Positions 9,349 through 17,244 of a stretch of 37,983 nt of DNA are shown one piece after another (the first letter of the stretch is position 1; each line of letters opens with the position of its first letter). Source of the stretch: Bacillota bacterium (GTDB lineage Bacteria; Bacillota; Clostridia; Acetivibrionales; DTU013). Location: contig JAEXNT010000005.1 in NCBI GenBank assembly GCA_023439545.1, positions 1 to 37,983 on the forward strand. The letters are read 5' to 3'. The translations under genes were made by a program, and so were the position numbers. Under the pieces are notes generated by a model, which searched no databases, was not told where the DNA came from, and was given only the letters and a program-made list of their open reading frames with translations.

Positions 9349-9385
9349 AAAAATCAGAAAGCAGGTATATTTCACATGCCTGCTT
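9349..9385 (-). terminator. Rho-independent terminator after the 35-aa hydrophobic gene
   Basis: Minus-strand stem AAGCAGG/CCTGCTT (9359-9365 with 9379-9385) with a 13-base loop, then a T5 run at 9349-9353. It lies about 70 bases beyond the stop codon of the 9458-9565 gene. Confidence 0.55.
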
Positions 9386-9457
9386 CCCGTTGCTGGATTG
9401 AAATCTAATATGTCCTGCTCCGGTCTATGGGTGAATTATATTGTCCAGGTAACCGGT

Positions 9458-9565
9458 TTAGCATGGGCCCGGTCCAAATCCATCCCAGAAAAGTATCAGG
9501 AAAACAAGGATGAAAAAGAGGATTGTGCAATTTCTGCCAAAAAATCCTCCGATACCATCTGCCAT
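9458..9565 (-). CDS. Tiny hydrophobic protein (35 aa), paralogue of the 39-aa gene upstream
   Basis: An ATG-started 35-codon frame with AAGGGG eight bases upstream. The protein begins MADGIGGFFGRNC, continues with a hydrophobic helix (about residues 14-27) ending FLILFWDGFG, and stops after GPC. It aligns over its length with the 39-residue product of 9688-9807: both share MAD, GGF, an N-C pair, ILFFI and LFWD. That pairwise conservation at the protein level is the best evidence that both are genes. No known function can be assigned; a sporulation role is suggested only by position and type. Confidence 0.7.
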   Translation of the reverse strand: MADGIGGFFGRNCTILFFILVFLILFWDGFGPGPC

Positions 9566-9640
9566 TGACTTATCCCCCTTTACTACAATTTACTCCTACA
9601 TACTTTGCATTGGTATTGTTACTTTAGCAAGACTGGGAAA

Positions 9641-9666
9641 CGGCCGGTATGAGAATCAGCCGGCCG
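9641..9666 (-). terminator. GC-rich hairpin after the 39-aa hydrophobic gene
   Basis: A 7-bp stem CGGCCGG/CCGGCCG with a 12-base loop, about 20 bases beyond the stop of 9688-9807. Only a short T3 follows on the minus strand, so it is a weak terminator or an mRNA end-stabilising structure. Confidence 0.4.
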
Positions 9667-9687
9667 ATTCCCGAAACAAACTGTGGT

Positions 9688-9807
9688 TTAGACTATGCCG
9701 GCACCAAACAATCCCCTGTCCCAGAACAGAAGGAGGAACAGGATAATAAAAAAGAGTATGGCGCAATTATTTGCGAAGCCACCTACACATCCTCTATCGT
9801 CTGCCAT
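9688..9807 (-). CDS. Tiny hydrophobic protein (39 aa), MADxxG...LFWD family
   Basis: An ATG-started 39-codon frame preceded by a strong GGAGGG with six-base spacing. The product has a polar start (MADDRGCVGGFANNC), one hydrophobic helix (about residues 15-29) and a short glycine-rich tail after LFWD. It is a clear paralogue of the 35-residue product at 9458-9565. A possible mother-cell sigma-K-type promoter lies upstream, and a hairpin follows the stop, so it looks like its own transcription unit just after the ger operon. Function unknown; a forespore or coat membrane peptide is a reasonable guess. Confidence 0.72.
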   Translation of the reverse strand: MADDRGCVGGFANNCAILFFIILFLLLFWDRGLFGAGIV

Positions 9808-9838
9808 AATTAACCCTCCATTAAAAGTATTCATGCTT

Positions 9839-9867
9839 CATAATATGTAGCTGCTTACAATTATGTT
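9839..9867 (-). promoter_or_regulatory. Possible sigma-K-like sporulation promoter
   Basis: On the minus strand an AACA element (9864-9867) lies 16 bases from CATATTATG (9839-9847), close to the sigma-K pattern of AC, 16-17 bases, then CATAnnnTA. It sits 32 bases before the ATG of the 39-aa gene. Such short motifs occur by chance, so this is tentative. Confidence 0.3.
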
Positions 9868-9885
9868 AATACACTTTTCATATAT

Positions 9886-10050
9886 TCAGATTTGCCTGAA
9901 AAAAAACATATAGATTGGCAGAACGATTGCCATAAGCAGCATGATCAAGACTCCGACGGAGCCGAGCCTGTTTTTTTCCTTCCAGTTGAATCTTGCAAAG
10001 CTGAAACTGTACCAATATGGCAAAATGAGTAAAAGCAATAAATATTTCAT
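9886..10050 (-). CDS. Two-helix small membrane protein, candidate germinant-receptor D subunit (54 aa)
   Basis: A 54-codon frame whose ATG overlaps the TGA of the GerC gene (ATGA), the same coupling seen between the A and B genes of this operon, so it belongs to the operon. Two hydrophobic helices are visible (about residues 2-18 and 31-50), joined by a basic loop with FNWKEKNR. Small proteins with two membrane helices encoded in or beside gerA-type operons have been described in Bacillus as receptor D subunits that modulate germination. Assigning this protein to that class rests on position, size and topology rather than on sequence identity. Confidence 0.75.
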   Translation of the reverse strand: MKYLLLLLILPYWYSFSFARFNWKEKNRLGSVGVLIMLLMAIVLPIYMFFFRQI

Positions 10051-11318
10051 TCCTTACCTCTTGTCGTCAATATCGGTGAACTGCTGACCAGTGTGCCGGT
10101 ATGGCGAATTTTAACTTCCAGTTCCGTATTTATCTGCGCTTTTGAAAAATGCCTGAGCCAGTTGAATTGTTCCCATTCGTCGACAGTCTTCCACATGAAA
10201 CACCTGACCACCGCCCTTTCCAAGCCCAGGCAATCACTGTTCAATTCCTGGCATTTTTTAATGAGTTTGTCCATTTCAGCCTTTAGCGCTTTGGAGGTAT
10301 CCTGTTCAAGTTCCTTCAGCTTTTGCGGCTCTTCATAATTAATCCTGCTCTGTACGGCCATGATATTTGCATTGAGTTTTACCTTTATATTGATGTATAC
10401 CTTTCCTCCGATGATTTGCGCAGACATTTCCGGTTTTTCCTGCATTCGCAGCTCCATGGGTACAACGTATTGCTTCATTTCCGGATCAGGTATACTGAAA
10501 ATACCCCTTTTAAATCTGCCGTTCAGCATCAGCAGAAACCGCGTTTCCAAACCTGTCAGGTTTCCTACCTCCTTATCGCCGTCAGCTATTATGCAGCCAA
10601 CGAATTCTATTTTATTGCCTCCATTCCTTGGGACGTCGCCCGCATAATAATCTCCGGTCTTGGTAAAACCGCCCTGGTACCGTTCACCGCTCTTAGCCAA
10701 TTTGCCCCCGGGATTGACTGCGCCGTAAATTGCTATAGGCTGCTTGTACAGCGATTTCAATCCGTCATAAAGATCGCCCAACGAAGTTTTGGGAAATAAG
10801 CCGGTGTCGTCCGATTCGCCGACGAGATCCTGTATTGTTTTTGACACGGTACCGCCGATGAACGGCTGGATCCCGGTAATGAATTCAAGAGCGCTGCCCC
10901 TGCAGATAATAAAATTAGTCGATCTTCTTACTTCCCAGAAGCGTACAAGCGGCGTAATCATTTCACCAAGATCGCCGTTTTTAGCAATATCCTCTGAAAA
11001 GGCAAATACATGAACATGCTCAAAGTTCAACCGTCTTGGGATATTTGTATTGGCTACGTTGACGCCGGCAAAAAACGAAGGCGCTTCTATGGTTATCACC
11101 TTATACTGCACTGCGCCGCTGCCGCTTTGGCCGGAGCTTTGGCCGCCGTCGGAACCGAAATCCGGTATCTGAAATGTTATCCTCCATTTATCATTTATGC
11201 CGTAATCGATGCCGACGGAAATGACAAAGGAATAGCTGCCTATTTCCCGGGCGTCGTAACATCCGGTAAAGCCGAAAATGTAAACAAAACAGATTAACGC
11301 TATGATCAGTTTACGCAT
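10047..11318 (-). CDS. Spore germination protein, Ger(x)C family lipoprotein
   Basis: C subunit of a gerA-type germinant receptor, 423 residues. It has a signal peptide with lipobox (FGFTGC), giving a lipidated Cys20, and the rest of the chain matches the Ger(x)C pattern, including YDAREIG near the N-terminus, SFFAGVNVANTNIPRRLNF, and a C-terminal WRTVDEWEQ-like segment (here WKTVDEWEQFNWL). The protein is anchored on the spore inner membrane, where it works with the A and B subunits. The start overlaps the end of the B-subunit gene by eight bases, and the stop overlaps the start of the 54-residue gene, so expression is translationally coupled, presumably under forespore control. Confidence 0.95.
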   Translation of the reverse strand: MRKLIIALICFVYIFGFTGCYDAREIGSYSFVISVGIDYGINDKWRITFQIPDFGSDGGQSSGQSGSGAVQYKVITIEAPSFFAGVNVANTNIPRRLNFEHVHVFAFSEDIAKNGDLGEMITPLVRFWEVRRSTNFIICRGSALEFITGIQPFIGGTVSKTIQDLVGESDDTGLFPKTSLGDLYDGLKSLYKQPIAIYGAVNPGGKLAKSGERYQGGFTKTGDYYAGDVPRNGGNKIEFVGCIIADGDKEVGNLTGLETRFLLMLNGRFKRGIFSIPDPEMKQYVVPMELRMQEKPEMSAQIIGGKVYINIKVKLNANIMAVQSRINYEEPQKLKELEQDTSKALKAEMDKLIKKCQELNSDCLGLERAVVRCFMWKTVDEWEQFNWLRHFSKAQINTELEVKIRHTGTLVSSSPILTTRGKE

Positions 11319-12411
11319 TTTCTCTCCTCACACCTTTCCTGCGGATCAGTGCAATAATGTATACGAGTATGGCGGGTATGAAAAAGAATATCCATCCGAA
11401 TTGTCTTTCCGACTGCAGGTAATTTTTTATTACATCGATAAGATCCCTGGGAATCACAGCCAGGGACAGCATTATAAGCGCTGCGGGTATCGCCAGCGGC
11501 CTGTTGTCCCGGATACGGAAAACATGACTGTATACCATCAGCGATGCATAGAATGTAGCACTCACCGATATAAGTGTGCTGATGACCCAGATAAAAAGAA
11601 ATATAGGTTCCATTCTGGAAAAGAAATTTCCGTAGTTGATCTGCGACACCATTTGATATAAAGGAGCTGTCATCTCCTGACCCGTATAGTAGGGAAAAAA
11701 GAGGGAAAAAGCCAGTATCCCGCCTCCTACGATCAAACCCGACAATGCAAGGCTGATAAATCCGGCCCTTTTTATGAATCTGGAACCGCCGACAGAACGC
11801 GCAATTATGGCGAGAATGATGATCTCTCCATAGGCCGAACAACGAAGAGCCCCCTGCATCAGTGTTTTACCAAGACCATGTCCCATCAGCGGCAATATTC
11901 GTAACACGTCATAATCTTTCGAGGCAAGAGCTATGATTACGACGAAGCCCGCAAGCAGCCCATATGAAGAAAGCGTTGCGATTCTGGAGATCGCTTCAAG
12001 CCCGAGTATCACCAGAACGCAGACGCCCAGCAAAAACCAAACCATTATGTATATCAGCGGTGAATCAGGCAGTACATAAACCTTGATAACCTCCGAGAAC
12101 TCACGCAAATTTATTACGCTGGTCGAGATCAGGATAAACAGCAGCATGAAAGAAAAAACCGAGCCTATCGTCCTACCAAGCACGATTTCGTTTATATCGA
12201 GCAGGCCTTTGCCCTCAAACCTCTTCAGCAGAAGGTATATGAAAATAAACAGGAGCATTGCGGTCAAACTCGATATCAGCGTCATGTACCAGCCGGCGGT
12301 GGCTACTTGTTTTACGACCATTGCCGGGCTCGAGAAAAAAGTCTTTGCCGAGATCGTTATGGTTAGCAGGCATATTGCGTCCCTACTGCCGAATCTACCC
12401 TCCCTGGTCAC
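11311..12411 (-). CDS. Spore germination permease, GerAB/GerKB family
   Basis: B subunit of the receptor, 366 residues with about ten hydrophobic segments in the APC-superfamily transporter pattern. This subunit binds the small-molecule germinant in characterised receptors. The N-terminus (GRFGSRDAICLLTITISAKTF) is typical of the family. The ATG overlaps the A-subunit stop by four bases (ATGA), and the stop overlaps the C-subunit start by eight, so the three genes form one tightly coupled operon in the order A-B-C. The germinant cannot be inferred. Confidence 0.94.
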   Translation of the reverse strand: MTREGRFGSRDAICLLTITISAKTFFSSPAMVVKQVATAGWYMTLISSLTAMLLFIFIYLLLKRFEGKGLLDINEIVLGRTIGSVFSFMLLFILISTSVINLREFSEVIKVYVLPDSPLIYIMVWFLLGVCVLVILGLEAISRIATLSSYGLLAGFVVIIALASKDYDVLRILPLMGHGLGKTLMQGALRCSAYGEIIILAIIARSVGGSRFIKRAGFISLALSGLIVGGGILAFSLFFPYYTGQEMTAPLYQMVSQINYGNFFSRMEPIFLFIWVISTLISVSATFYASLMVYSHVFRIRDNRPLAIPAALIMLSLAVIPRDLIDVIKNYLQSERQFGWIFFFIPAILVYIIALIRRKGVRRENA

Positions 12412-14171
12412 TTTTCATCACTTCCCCTCAGCTTCCACCTCCTGGATATATGCGGCTGTCTTCTGCGATTGACCGTCTGAACGGCATCAGGTCGCAATTC
12501 CTGTCTCCAGATGGGCAGCCTCATGGCCTTATCACCGCTGAACCTTGTCGTAGGGGAAATCGGGGCAAAGAACGGCACTCCGAAGGACTTCATACTCACC
12601 AGGAGCCCTCCGAATATGAATAGCCCGATAGCTACGCCATAAAAGCCGGCAAAGCCTCCAAAAATAATAAAAATAAACCGAAGGATCCTGAAGCCGACCG
12701 AAAGCCCGTAATTCGGTATGGTAAAGCTGCCAAGACCCGTTATTGCTACAATAATGATCATTATAGGGCTTACGAGCCCTGCCGATACCGCAGCCTGTCC
12801 CAGGATAAGCGCTCCTATGATGCCCAGCGTCTGGCCCGTTATCGAAGGTATCCTGATGCCCCCTTCACGAATGAGCTCGAACGAAACCTCCATTATCAAA
12901 ACCTCAATAACTGTCGGAAAAGGTACGTTTTCCCTGGACTTTGCAATTGAATCGAGCAGCAATGTCGGTATCATCTCCTGATGATACAAAGTCAGCGCCA
13001 CATATAGAGACGGCAGTAAAATTGTAAGCAGCATTCCGAATATTCTGATCATACGCAGAAATGAGCCGTATTGCCAACGCAGCATACTGTCTTCGGAAGA
13101 ATGGATAAGGTTCAGGAAAGTAACGGGCACAGATATTACGAAAGGAGTCCCTTCCGTAATGATCACTACCTTTCCTTCCATGATAAACGAGGCGGCCCTG
13201 TCCGGCCTTTCTGTCTCCATGACCTGCGGCACCAGCGCAAACGGGCTGTCCTCTATCATTTGTTCTATCATACCGTCTCCCAGGATCGTATCGAGCTTGA
13301 TACCCCGGAGCCTTCGCTTGACTTCCTTGATAACAGCCGGATTTGCAATATTGCGCATGTACAGGATCGCGCATTTTGCATTGTTTGTTATATCCAACGG
13401 AATAAATTCAACTTGAAGATTTTCATTTTTTACTATTTTGTGAATCAGTGTCAGATTTGTCCTGATATTCTCCGTAAAGCCTTCCTGCGAACCTCTGATG
13501 ACATTTTCAGTCACCGGCTTGTCGACATTCCGTTTTTCATAGCCTCTTGTTTCCATTATGATGCATTCTTCGCTTCCGTCGACAAACAGCACCGACATAC
13601 CATCCAAGATATTATTCACTACGTTTTTGAACTTTGTTTCCGTCTTGATCTGGTTTATGGTTAAAACCCTGGTTATCAGAAACTCTGCGTCGATTTCCTT
13701 TAAATCGTTGAACTTTCTCTTATCCATCAGTTCTCTGAGTATAAACTGATTTATGATAGTCTTGTCAGCCATTCCATCGATAAAGACCAGACAGGCGCCG
13801 AGCTTCCAGCCTATCTTGAATTCCCGGATAACGATGTCCACATTCTCCGTCGATTTGAAGGCAGCCTTGATGTACTTGACATTGTCGCCGATCCTGTCTG
13901 AAACGGTTTCATTTCCGGTGTCGGAACGGTTTTCGGAATCGGAACCGGAACCGGATTTCTTCTGCTTGTCTTTCGAGCCCTCAGAACCTGATTTTCCCCG
14001 TTTGTCATTCCCGTCTTCGTCTTTACTTCCCGACTGCTCGTTTGAGCCTCCCTTGGTTTCGTTATCCTCAGAATTGATCCTGCCTATGTCGTCAGTAGTC
14101 TCCAGAAGCTCGAATCCGTCATCCAGACGCTCTTTATATGTAAGCATGCCAATCAGGCCTTTGATTTTCAT
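12408..14171 (-). CDS. Spore germination protein, GerAA/GerKA family
   Basis: A subunit of the germinant receptor, 587 residues. A soluble N-terminal domain (to about residue 375) is followed by a membrane domain of about five helices with the family's segments FPTVIEVLIMEVSFELIREG and GLSVGFRILRFIFIIFGGF. The start follows GGAG by seven bases. Unusual for the family is a hydrophilic low-complexity stretch at residues 38-90, dense in Ser, Gly, Asp, Glu and Lys, inserted before the folded domain. The gene heads the operon. In characterised receptors this subunit forms the oligomeric ion channel of the inner spore membrane. Confidence 0.95.
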   Translation of the reverse strand: MKIKGLIGMLTYKERLDDGFELLETTDDIGRINSEDNETKGGSNEQSGSKDEDGNDKRGKSGSEGSKDKQKKSGSGSDSENRSDTGNETVSDRIGDNVKYIKAAFKSTENVDIVIREFKIGWKLGACLVFIDGMADKTIINQFILRELMDKRKFNDLKEIDAEFLITRVLTINQIKTETKFKNVVNNILDGMSVLFVDGSEECIIMETRGYEKRNVDKPVTENVIRGSQEGFTENIRTNLTLIHKIVKNENLQVEFIPLDITNNAKCAILYMRNIANPAVIKEVKRRLRGIKLDTILGDGMIEQMIEDSPFALVPQVMETERPDRAASFIMEGKVVIITEGTPFVISVPVTFLNLIHSSEDSMLRWQYGSFLRMIRIFGMLLTILLPSLYVALTLYHQEMIPTLLLDSIAKSRENVPFPTVIEVLIMEVSFELIREGGIRIPSITGQTLGIIGALILGQAAVSAGLVSPIMIIIVAITGLGSFTIPNYGLSVGFRILRFIFIIFGGFAGFYGVAIGLFIFGGLLVSMKSFGVPFFAPISPTTRFSGDKAMRLPIWRQELRPDAVQTVNRRRQPHISRRWKLRGSDEK

Positions 14172-14192
14172 CTTAGTTCTCCAAATATGTTC

Positions 14193-14231
14193 GGGACACA
14201 GGGACAGGATCCTTGTCCCACCTTGTGTTTC
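14193..14231. repeat. REP-like imperfect palindrome (GGGACA...TGTCCC)
   Basis: The core GGGACA/TGTCCC (14201-14206 with 14214-14219) encloses a GGATCC, and an outer pair (GGGACACAGGG with CCTTGTGTTTC) extends the hairpin with about three mismatches. A similar element built on GGGACA and TGTCC lies at 20341-20386. Intergenic palindromes of this type in clostridia often look like REP elements, but no transposase is present here. Confidence 0.5.
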
Positions 14232-14287
14232 AAACTTGTTCCTTCTGCCGCCGCGTTTCCAAAACTACGCTCGTACCCGGCCTGCAG

Positions 14288-14539
14288 TCAGCCGTCGTAA
14301 TATTCCGAAGGCTTGATCTGCTCGGCCTCTTTCCGCATCGATACATCCGCATACCTGTCAATTTCCGGCTTTCCTCTCAGGTCGTCGTACAGCCTGCCGA
14401 TCTCTTCATACTGTTCGAACCTTCTGTTGTCATCATCGAGCAAAAAATCGTCGAGGTCCCCTACACTTGTAATTTTGACCGGGTAGTCGGTTTCATATAG
14501 CATTTCATTTATTTTATCGAATATTTTCTTTTCGTCCAT
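14288..14539 (-). CDS. Small acidic hypothetical protein (83 aa)
   Basis: An 83-residue soluble protein with a strong GGGAGGAAAACC ribosome binding site directly before the ATG. It is highly charged and acidic, with a DDFLLDDDNRRFEQYEEIG segment and a C-terminal EYYDG. No signal peptide, membrane helix or familiar motif is seen. Charge, size and the strong initiation site support a real gene; it lies upstream of the ger operon in the same direction. I do not recognise the family. Confidence 0.65.
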   Translation of the reverse strand: MDEKKIFDKINEMLYETDYPVKITSVGDLDDFLLDDDNRRFEQYEEIGRLYDDLRGKPEIDRYADVSMRKEAEQIKPSEYYDG

Positions 14540-14700
14540 GGTTTTCCTCCCTTACCACGCTCTTCAGCCCATGTCTCGCTTGCCTGGACAAAAACAAATC
14601 TCCCTTCGAAACAGTTTAGTCTTAGTATCCCGCTTGCGTGAACAGTGTATGCAATTGCATGCGGAAAGCCAAATACTGTTTGAAAGGAGAATATATCCAT
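14509..14700 (-). CDS. Possible small protein or gene remnant (63 aa)
   Basis: A 63-codon frame on the same strand as its neighbours, overlapping the start of the 83-residue gene by 31 bases. The composition looks protein-like (PHAIAYTVHASGILRLNCF), but the upstream GCAGG is too close to the ATG to be a good ribosome binding site, and the frame stays open upstream for another 13 codons without a start. It may be the tail of a lost gene or chance. Confidence 0.22.
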   Translation of the reverse strand: MDIFSFQTVFGFPHAIAYTVHASGILRLNCFEGRFVFVQASETWAEERGKGGKPWTKRKYSIK

Positions 14701-14740
14701 CCTGCCGGCTATATTTATAAGGGCAGGGAGTTTATGGCGT

Positions 14741-14769
14741 CTTTTTTATTGGCGCCTTTTTTATTGGCG
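14741..14769. repeat. Two tandem 14-bp copies at the end of the VanZ-like gene
   Basis: CTTTTTTATTGGCG occurs at 14741-14754 and again at 14756-14769, a period of 15. The second copy contains the stop codon of the VanZ-like gene, so the duplication lies exactly at the gene's 3' end. Confidence 0.7.
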
Positions 14770-15339
14770 GTTCCTTGTAGTCGGCAGCTTTCTACTGCTA
14801 TCGAATGAAGCCCGCTTTAAGGATTTGAGTTTGCATCTTCCGACCAGAAAGGAAATGGATTGTGATATTGCCAGGCTGCATACAGCTCCCAGCATGTCGA
14901 CTTCAAAGTCGAAAAGCTCACAGGCCCTGCCCGGTACGAATAACTGGTGTATTTCGTCCGAAACCGCGTAAACGGCGCAAATGGCAAGCGTCACCAGCAC
15001 TAGCTTCGAGCGGCCCTTCAACCCGCAGCTTTTCAAGGCGTTCGCCGCAAACAGGGCCAGAATGAAGTAGGCCGCGCCATGCGCGCATTCTCTTATAATG
15101 CCGTCAAGATTGTTAAGCCAGTCCGGATTTGCAATTTTCTCCGGGTTCAATGGAAATATGAACCCGATAATCCTTACGAAGACCTGAGTTATACCCATGC
15201 TGAGACTGCCGGACTGCGTGCCGGGCTGGGCGGAGAGCATAAAGATAACGAGCATCCAGGCCGCAGTTAACGTCCATGCCAGTATTTTCAATTTGCTATT
15301 CCCGTTATTACTCCCGCTGCCTTTTTTCAACTGCCGCAT
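14761..15339 (-). CDS. VanZ-like family membrane protein
   Basis: A 192-residue protein from the chosen start, with four hydrophobic segments and the VanZ-domain hallmarks: WMLVIFMLSAQPG at the first helix, a central ECAHGAAYFILALF, and VSDEIHQLFVPGRACELFDFEVDMLGA near the C-terminus. An in-frame ATG lies upstream at 15357, but the one at 15339 has AAAGG about ten bases before it and gives a normal family start (MRQLKK). VanZ itself gives low-level teicoplanin resistance; relatives like this one are widespread in Firmicutes with largely unknown roles. Confidence 0.9.
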   Translation of the reverse strand: MRQLKKGSGSNNGNSKLKILAWTLTAAWMLVIFMLSAQPGTQSGSLSMGITQVFVRIIGFIFPLNPEKIANPDWLNNLDGIIRECAHGAAYFILALFAANALKSCGLKGRSKLVLVTLAICAVYAVSDEIHQLFVPGRACELFDFEVDMLGAVCSLAISQSISFLVGRCKLKSLKRASFDSSRKLPTTRNRQ

Positions 15340-15410
15340 TATAATAGTACCTTTCATAAGCTGTTTGGGTTACCCGCTTATTTTATAACACAAGCTGATT
15401 CATGACAATA

Positions 15411-15438
15411 TAAACGGCAGATGTAATTGTATCTGCCG
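15411..15438 (-). terminator. Terminator hairpin downstream of the SLH gene
   Basis: A perfect 8-bp stem (CGGCAGAT/ATCTGCCG at 15415-15422 and 15431-15438) with an 8-base loop, followed on the minus strand by TTTATATTG. It lies about 30 bases after the SLH reading frame ends. Confidence 0.6.
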
Positions 15439-15467
15439 CTTTCCAAATATTAAACGGTTTATTTCGC

Positions 15468-16431
15468 CTAGCCTGCTCTCACTTCTACCGGTTCGTATAT
15501 GTTATTTACGTAGTTTCCGCTTTTATCCAAAGTACTGCCGTTAGCGAAAATTCGGACCTTGTAGGTCGCATCCGGAGTCAGTCCGGATATCCGCAGCTTG
15601 GTAAATCCAGTCGAAAGAGCTCCGTCAACAGCTGAAACCGATGAAGGACTGACCGTGACCTTGCTATCATCCCTTGTAATCAATAGCTCCGACAGGAAGC
15701 CTGATGCGGTGGTAGTCACAGCTTCGGAGAATTCGATTATTATCCCGCCGGTCGTTGGCTTAATTGACTTGACCTCCGCCTTTGCCTTATCCGGAATTGT
15801 TACCGGGCCGGTATATTCCCGCTTTATTTTTCAGGCCCTGGACCATATTATCCACGATTTTGACAGCTTCAGCCCGCGTCAGATCAGACGCCGGAGCAAA
15901 CATACCGCCTGATTTTCCACTCATATAGCCTTTTTCGGCCATGGCGGCGACTGATGCCCTGCTCCACGAGGCTACTCTTCCCGCATCCTTGAACTTCGAC
16001 AGGCTCTTGTAGTCAGCCGTATTCAGGTTGAGAGCTCTTGCAAAAACCACTGCCGCTTCCTGCCTTGTTATATTATCATCGGGCCTGAATTTGCCGTTAT
16101 CGCCGGTAAAATTGCCTGCCGAGGCTGCCTTTGCGGCATCTGCGGCGTAAGGGGATGTATTCGGGATATCGGAAAACTTTAGCGACGATTTCTCCTGGTA
16201 ATTGAAAAGTCTGTTCAACAGGATCGCAACATCTATTCTCCTAATGGGTTGATTTGGCTTGAAATCACCGTTGCTGTCCGTTTGAGCGATTCCGAGGGAC
16301 ACCCATTCCGAAATCTCCTTATTGGCCCAGTGTCCTGAATAATCGGTCGGTTTGGCGAATGCAACCTGTATGCCTGATAAGAATACCAGTATAACGACGA
16401 GTATGCTGAGCTGTCTGTGGAACTTCCTCAT
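15468..16431 (-). pseudogene. SLH-domain surface protein broken by a single-base frameshift
   Basis: The first frame (15787-16431, 214 residues) has a signal peptide ending near VAFA and three S-layer-homology units (DYSGHWANKEI, KFSDIPNTSPYA, KFKDAGRVASW), which anchor proteins to cell-wall polysaccharide. It runs into an early stop after LKNKAGIYR. From the run of five T at 15827-15831 (AAAAA on the coding strand) the +1 frame continues without interruption as IKREYTGPVTIPDKAKAEV and joins the frame ending at 15468, which holds a beta-rich Ig/fibronectin-like domain (TKLRISGLTPDATYKVRIF). Removing one A restores a single 320-residue protein. It may be a true mutation, phase variation at the A-run, or a sequencing error. 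Confidence 0.8.
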
Positions 16432-16737
16432 AAGACGGCCTCCACAATATAGTTATTTGATAATATTCCATATGCAGGTAAAATTATATGTTTTCCCATA
16501 CATTTAGTCAATGTAATTTTACATATACGCACATATTTATCTGTAGTTTACAGATGTTTTCATATTATCCTGAGACTATTTACGGAGAACTGATAAAAAG
16601 TGAAATGGATTTGAGCTGGTGTACAGAAGACTATAATCGGTTTACAGGGTTACTAAGCCGATCCGAAGCTTGCAGGGGCTATCCTCATTCCCCTGCATTC
16701 CCCGGGTCTTTACCTGAACTCCTTCAATTGCGGGAAT
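16432..16737. other. Intergenic region between the SLH and CotF-like genes
   Basis: 306 bases with no convincing gene. It holds an 8-bp stem (TGCAGGGG at 16671-16678, CCCCTGCA at 16690-16697) that may end the CotF-like transcript, but no T-run follows. The AT-rich left third should contain the SLH promoter; no clear -35/-10 pair stands out. Confidence 0.5.
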
Positions 16738-17244
16738 CTACTGCGCGGTATACAGTCCCTGATTCTGCATGTACTGCGAAATGGCTTCGCCGTGCTTCTG
16801 CTCTTCCTTTTGTATGTGGTTCAGCACATCGCGCACGTTGGTATTCTGAAATTCGAATATCGACGTGTCATAGGAGCCTGAAACATACTTCTCAGTCATA
16901 AGCATATCCGTACACATATCCTTGTCGGATACTCTGCCCGCACCCGACTGTGCTTTGTTCATACCGACTGCAGGCGTATTGTTCATTGCAGCCGCCGAAG
17001 CCTGACTCCCGGATGCCTGCGCAGCGCCTTTGCCCTGGTTCGTTTGAGGCACCTGTCCGCTTAACAGTTGATTGATACTGTTCAAATGTTCCTTTTCACT
17101 TTGCGCATTGGCATTGAATATCTGCTTCAGTTGATTGTCCCCTGCCTGCGCGGCATAGTTCGTATACTTTGCGATACAAATTTGTTCGTGGCTCTTCTGG
17201 TCTTCCAGCAATTTTATTTCCTTCTGTGAAAAAGTTACTGCCAT
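16738..17244 (-). CDS. Spore coat protein, CotF family
   Basis: A 168-residue protein from the chosen start. The N-terminal half is a helical ferritin-like CotF domain (FSQKEIKLLEDQKSHEQICI, then NYAAQAGDNQLKQIF). A low-complexity Gln/Ala/Gly linker spans about residues 65-98, and the C-terminal half is a second helical segment (DKDMCTDMLMTEKYVSGSYD, QKEEQKHGEAISQYM). The frame extends to a GTG at 17253, but the ATG at 17244 sits eight bases from GGGAGG and is preferred. Members are coat or sporulation-associated proteins assembled on the spore, which agrees with the nearby ger operon. Confidence 0.9.
   Translation of the reverse strand: MAVTFSQKEIKLLEDQKSHEQICIAKYTNYAAQAGDNQLKQIFNANAQSEKEHLNSINQLLSGQVPQTNQGKGAAQASGSQASAAAMNNTPAVGMNKAQSGAGRVSDKDMCTDMLMTEKYVSGSYDTSIFEFQNTNVRDVLNHIQKEEQKHGEAISQYMQNQGLYTAQ

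Noticed and set aside
16488..16901. 137-codon plus-strand frame
   Set aside because: Half of it is antisense to the CotF-like gene, and the rest is low-complexity with no ribosome binding site.
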